From Rhodococcus sp. P-2 (GTDB taxonomy: Bacteria > Actinomycetota > Actinomycetes > Mycobacteriales > Mycobacteriaceae), in assembly GCF_016598535.1 (NCBI RefSeq), contig NZ_CP066779.1, positions 3,162,001 through 3,226,000 of the forward strand: a stretch of DNA of 64,000 bases, read 5' to 3'. Of this stretch, positions 63,929-64,000 are shown piece by piece. How positions within the stretch are numbered: the first letter of the stretch is position 1; every line of letters begins with the position of its first letter. The position numbers and the translations under genes were made by a program. The notes under the pieces were generated by a model. It was not told the DNA's origin, did not search any database, and worked only from the letters and a program-made list of their open reading frames with translations.

Positions 63929-64000
63929 GCGCTACCCGTCCGCGGGCGATGACCGGCGGAGGTCCGGTGCTGCCTGAGATGCTTCTCGATGCTCTGCATC
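63922..64000 (+). CDS. Start of an unidentified gene, cut by the window edge
   Basis: ATG 63922 overlaps the E1 stop by seven bases and opens a frame (MLSATRPRAMTGGGPVLPE) that runs off the end. Coupling to the E1 gene suggests the same pathway. Twenty-six codons are too few to name a family. Confidence 0.5.
   Translation, partial: MLSATRPRAMTGGGPVLPEMLLDALH

Overview
The window is high-GC actinobacterial DNA, most likely from a Rhodococcus of the erythropolis/qingshengii type. The evidence is the codon usage, the many acyl-CoA and TetR genes, and a backbone whose gene order mirrors Mycobacterium tuberculosis Rv3708c-Rv3720, read in the opposite direction. Species is an inference; no marker gene was checked.

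Layout. (1) 1-5.5 kb: the 3' part of a Tat-exported multicopper oxidase, then fadA-fadB of fatty-acid beta-oxidation behind a KstR-like operator. (2) 5.5-14 kb: an AbiEi/DUF559-like gene bracketed by two copies of one palindromic element, then the conserved block tmsB-tmsA (10-methyl fatty acids), an SRPBCC protein, a cell-wall amidase, ybaB and recR. Within this block a DUF1023 hydrolase and a small ESX-like protein sit between the SRPBCC and amidase genes. (3) 14-28.5 kb: an accessory block. It holds a TetR/MFS efflux pair with a 43-bp palindromic operator, then a KstR2-like regulator divergent from a ten-gene catabolic operon: MaoC, DUF35, MaoC, Ltp2-like aldolase, DegT-fold PLP enzyme, SDR, thiolase and three acyl-CoA dehydrogenases. 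The operon ends near an LtrA membrane protein. It resembles steroid side-chain removal, but includes a DegT protein whose PLP lysine is replaced by histidine, as in the sugar 3-dehydratase ColD. This is the most novel system in the window. (4) 28.5-39 kb: backbone again, with gatD-murT (peptidoglycan amidation), an EamA/LysR pair, leuA with a leucine leader-peptide attenuator, lysC with an internal beta-subunit start, and asd.

(5) 39-50 kb: an Imm51-like protein, a TetR/acyl-CoA dehydrogenase/MpaB-like group, a DUF222-HNH protein, a TetR/hydrolase pair with its own operator, a second multicopper oxidase paralogous to the first, and a CoA-transferase/HMG-CoA-lyase pair. (6) 50-54 kb: a signalling cassette with a full response regulator, a receiver-less LuxR relative, a histidine kinase split across a frameshift at a perfect T TTC CCG heptamer, and a degenerate kinase-like protein. 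(7) 54-64 kb: a TetR, Baeyer-Villiger monooxygenase and ChoD-like GMC oxidoreductase operon that collides with a ribose-type ABC transporter whose permease is cut off after about 89 codons. Next come the ATPase, binding protein and an alpha/beta hydrolase of that operon, and a divergent fused alpha-beta E1 dehydrogenase with the start of another gene at the window edge.

No tRNA, rRNA, CRISPR array, insertion sequence or integrase was seen. No gene-free stretch exceeds 300 bases. The largest gaps are 61679-61957, 9453-9706 and 1858-2079, and all three look like promoter regions.
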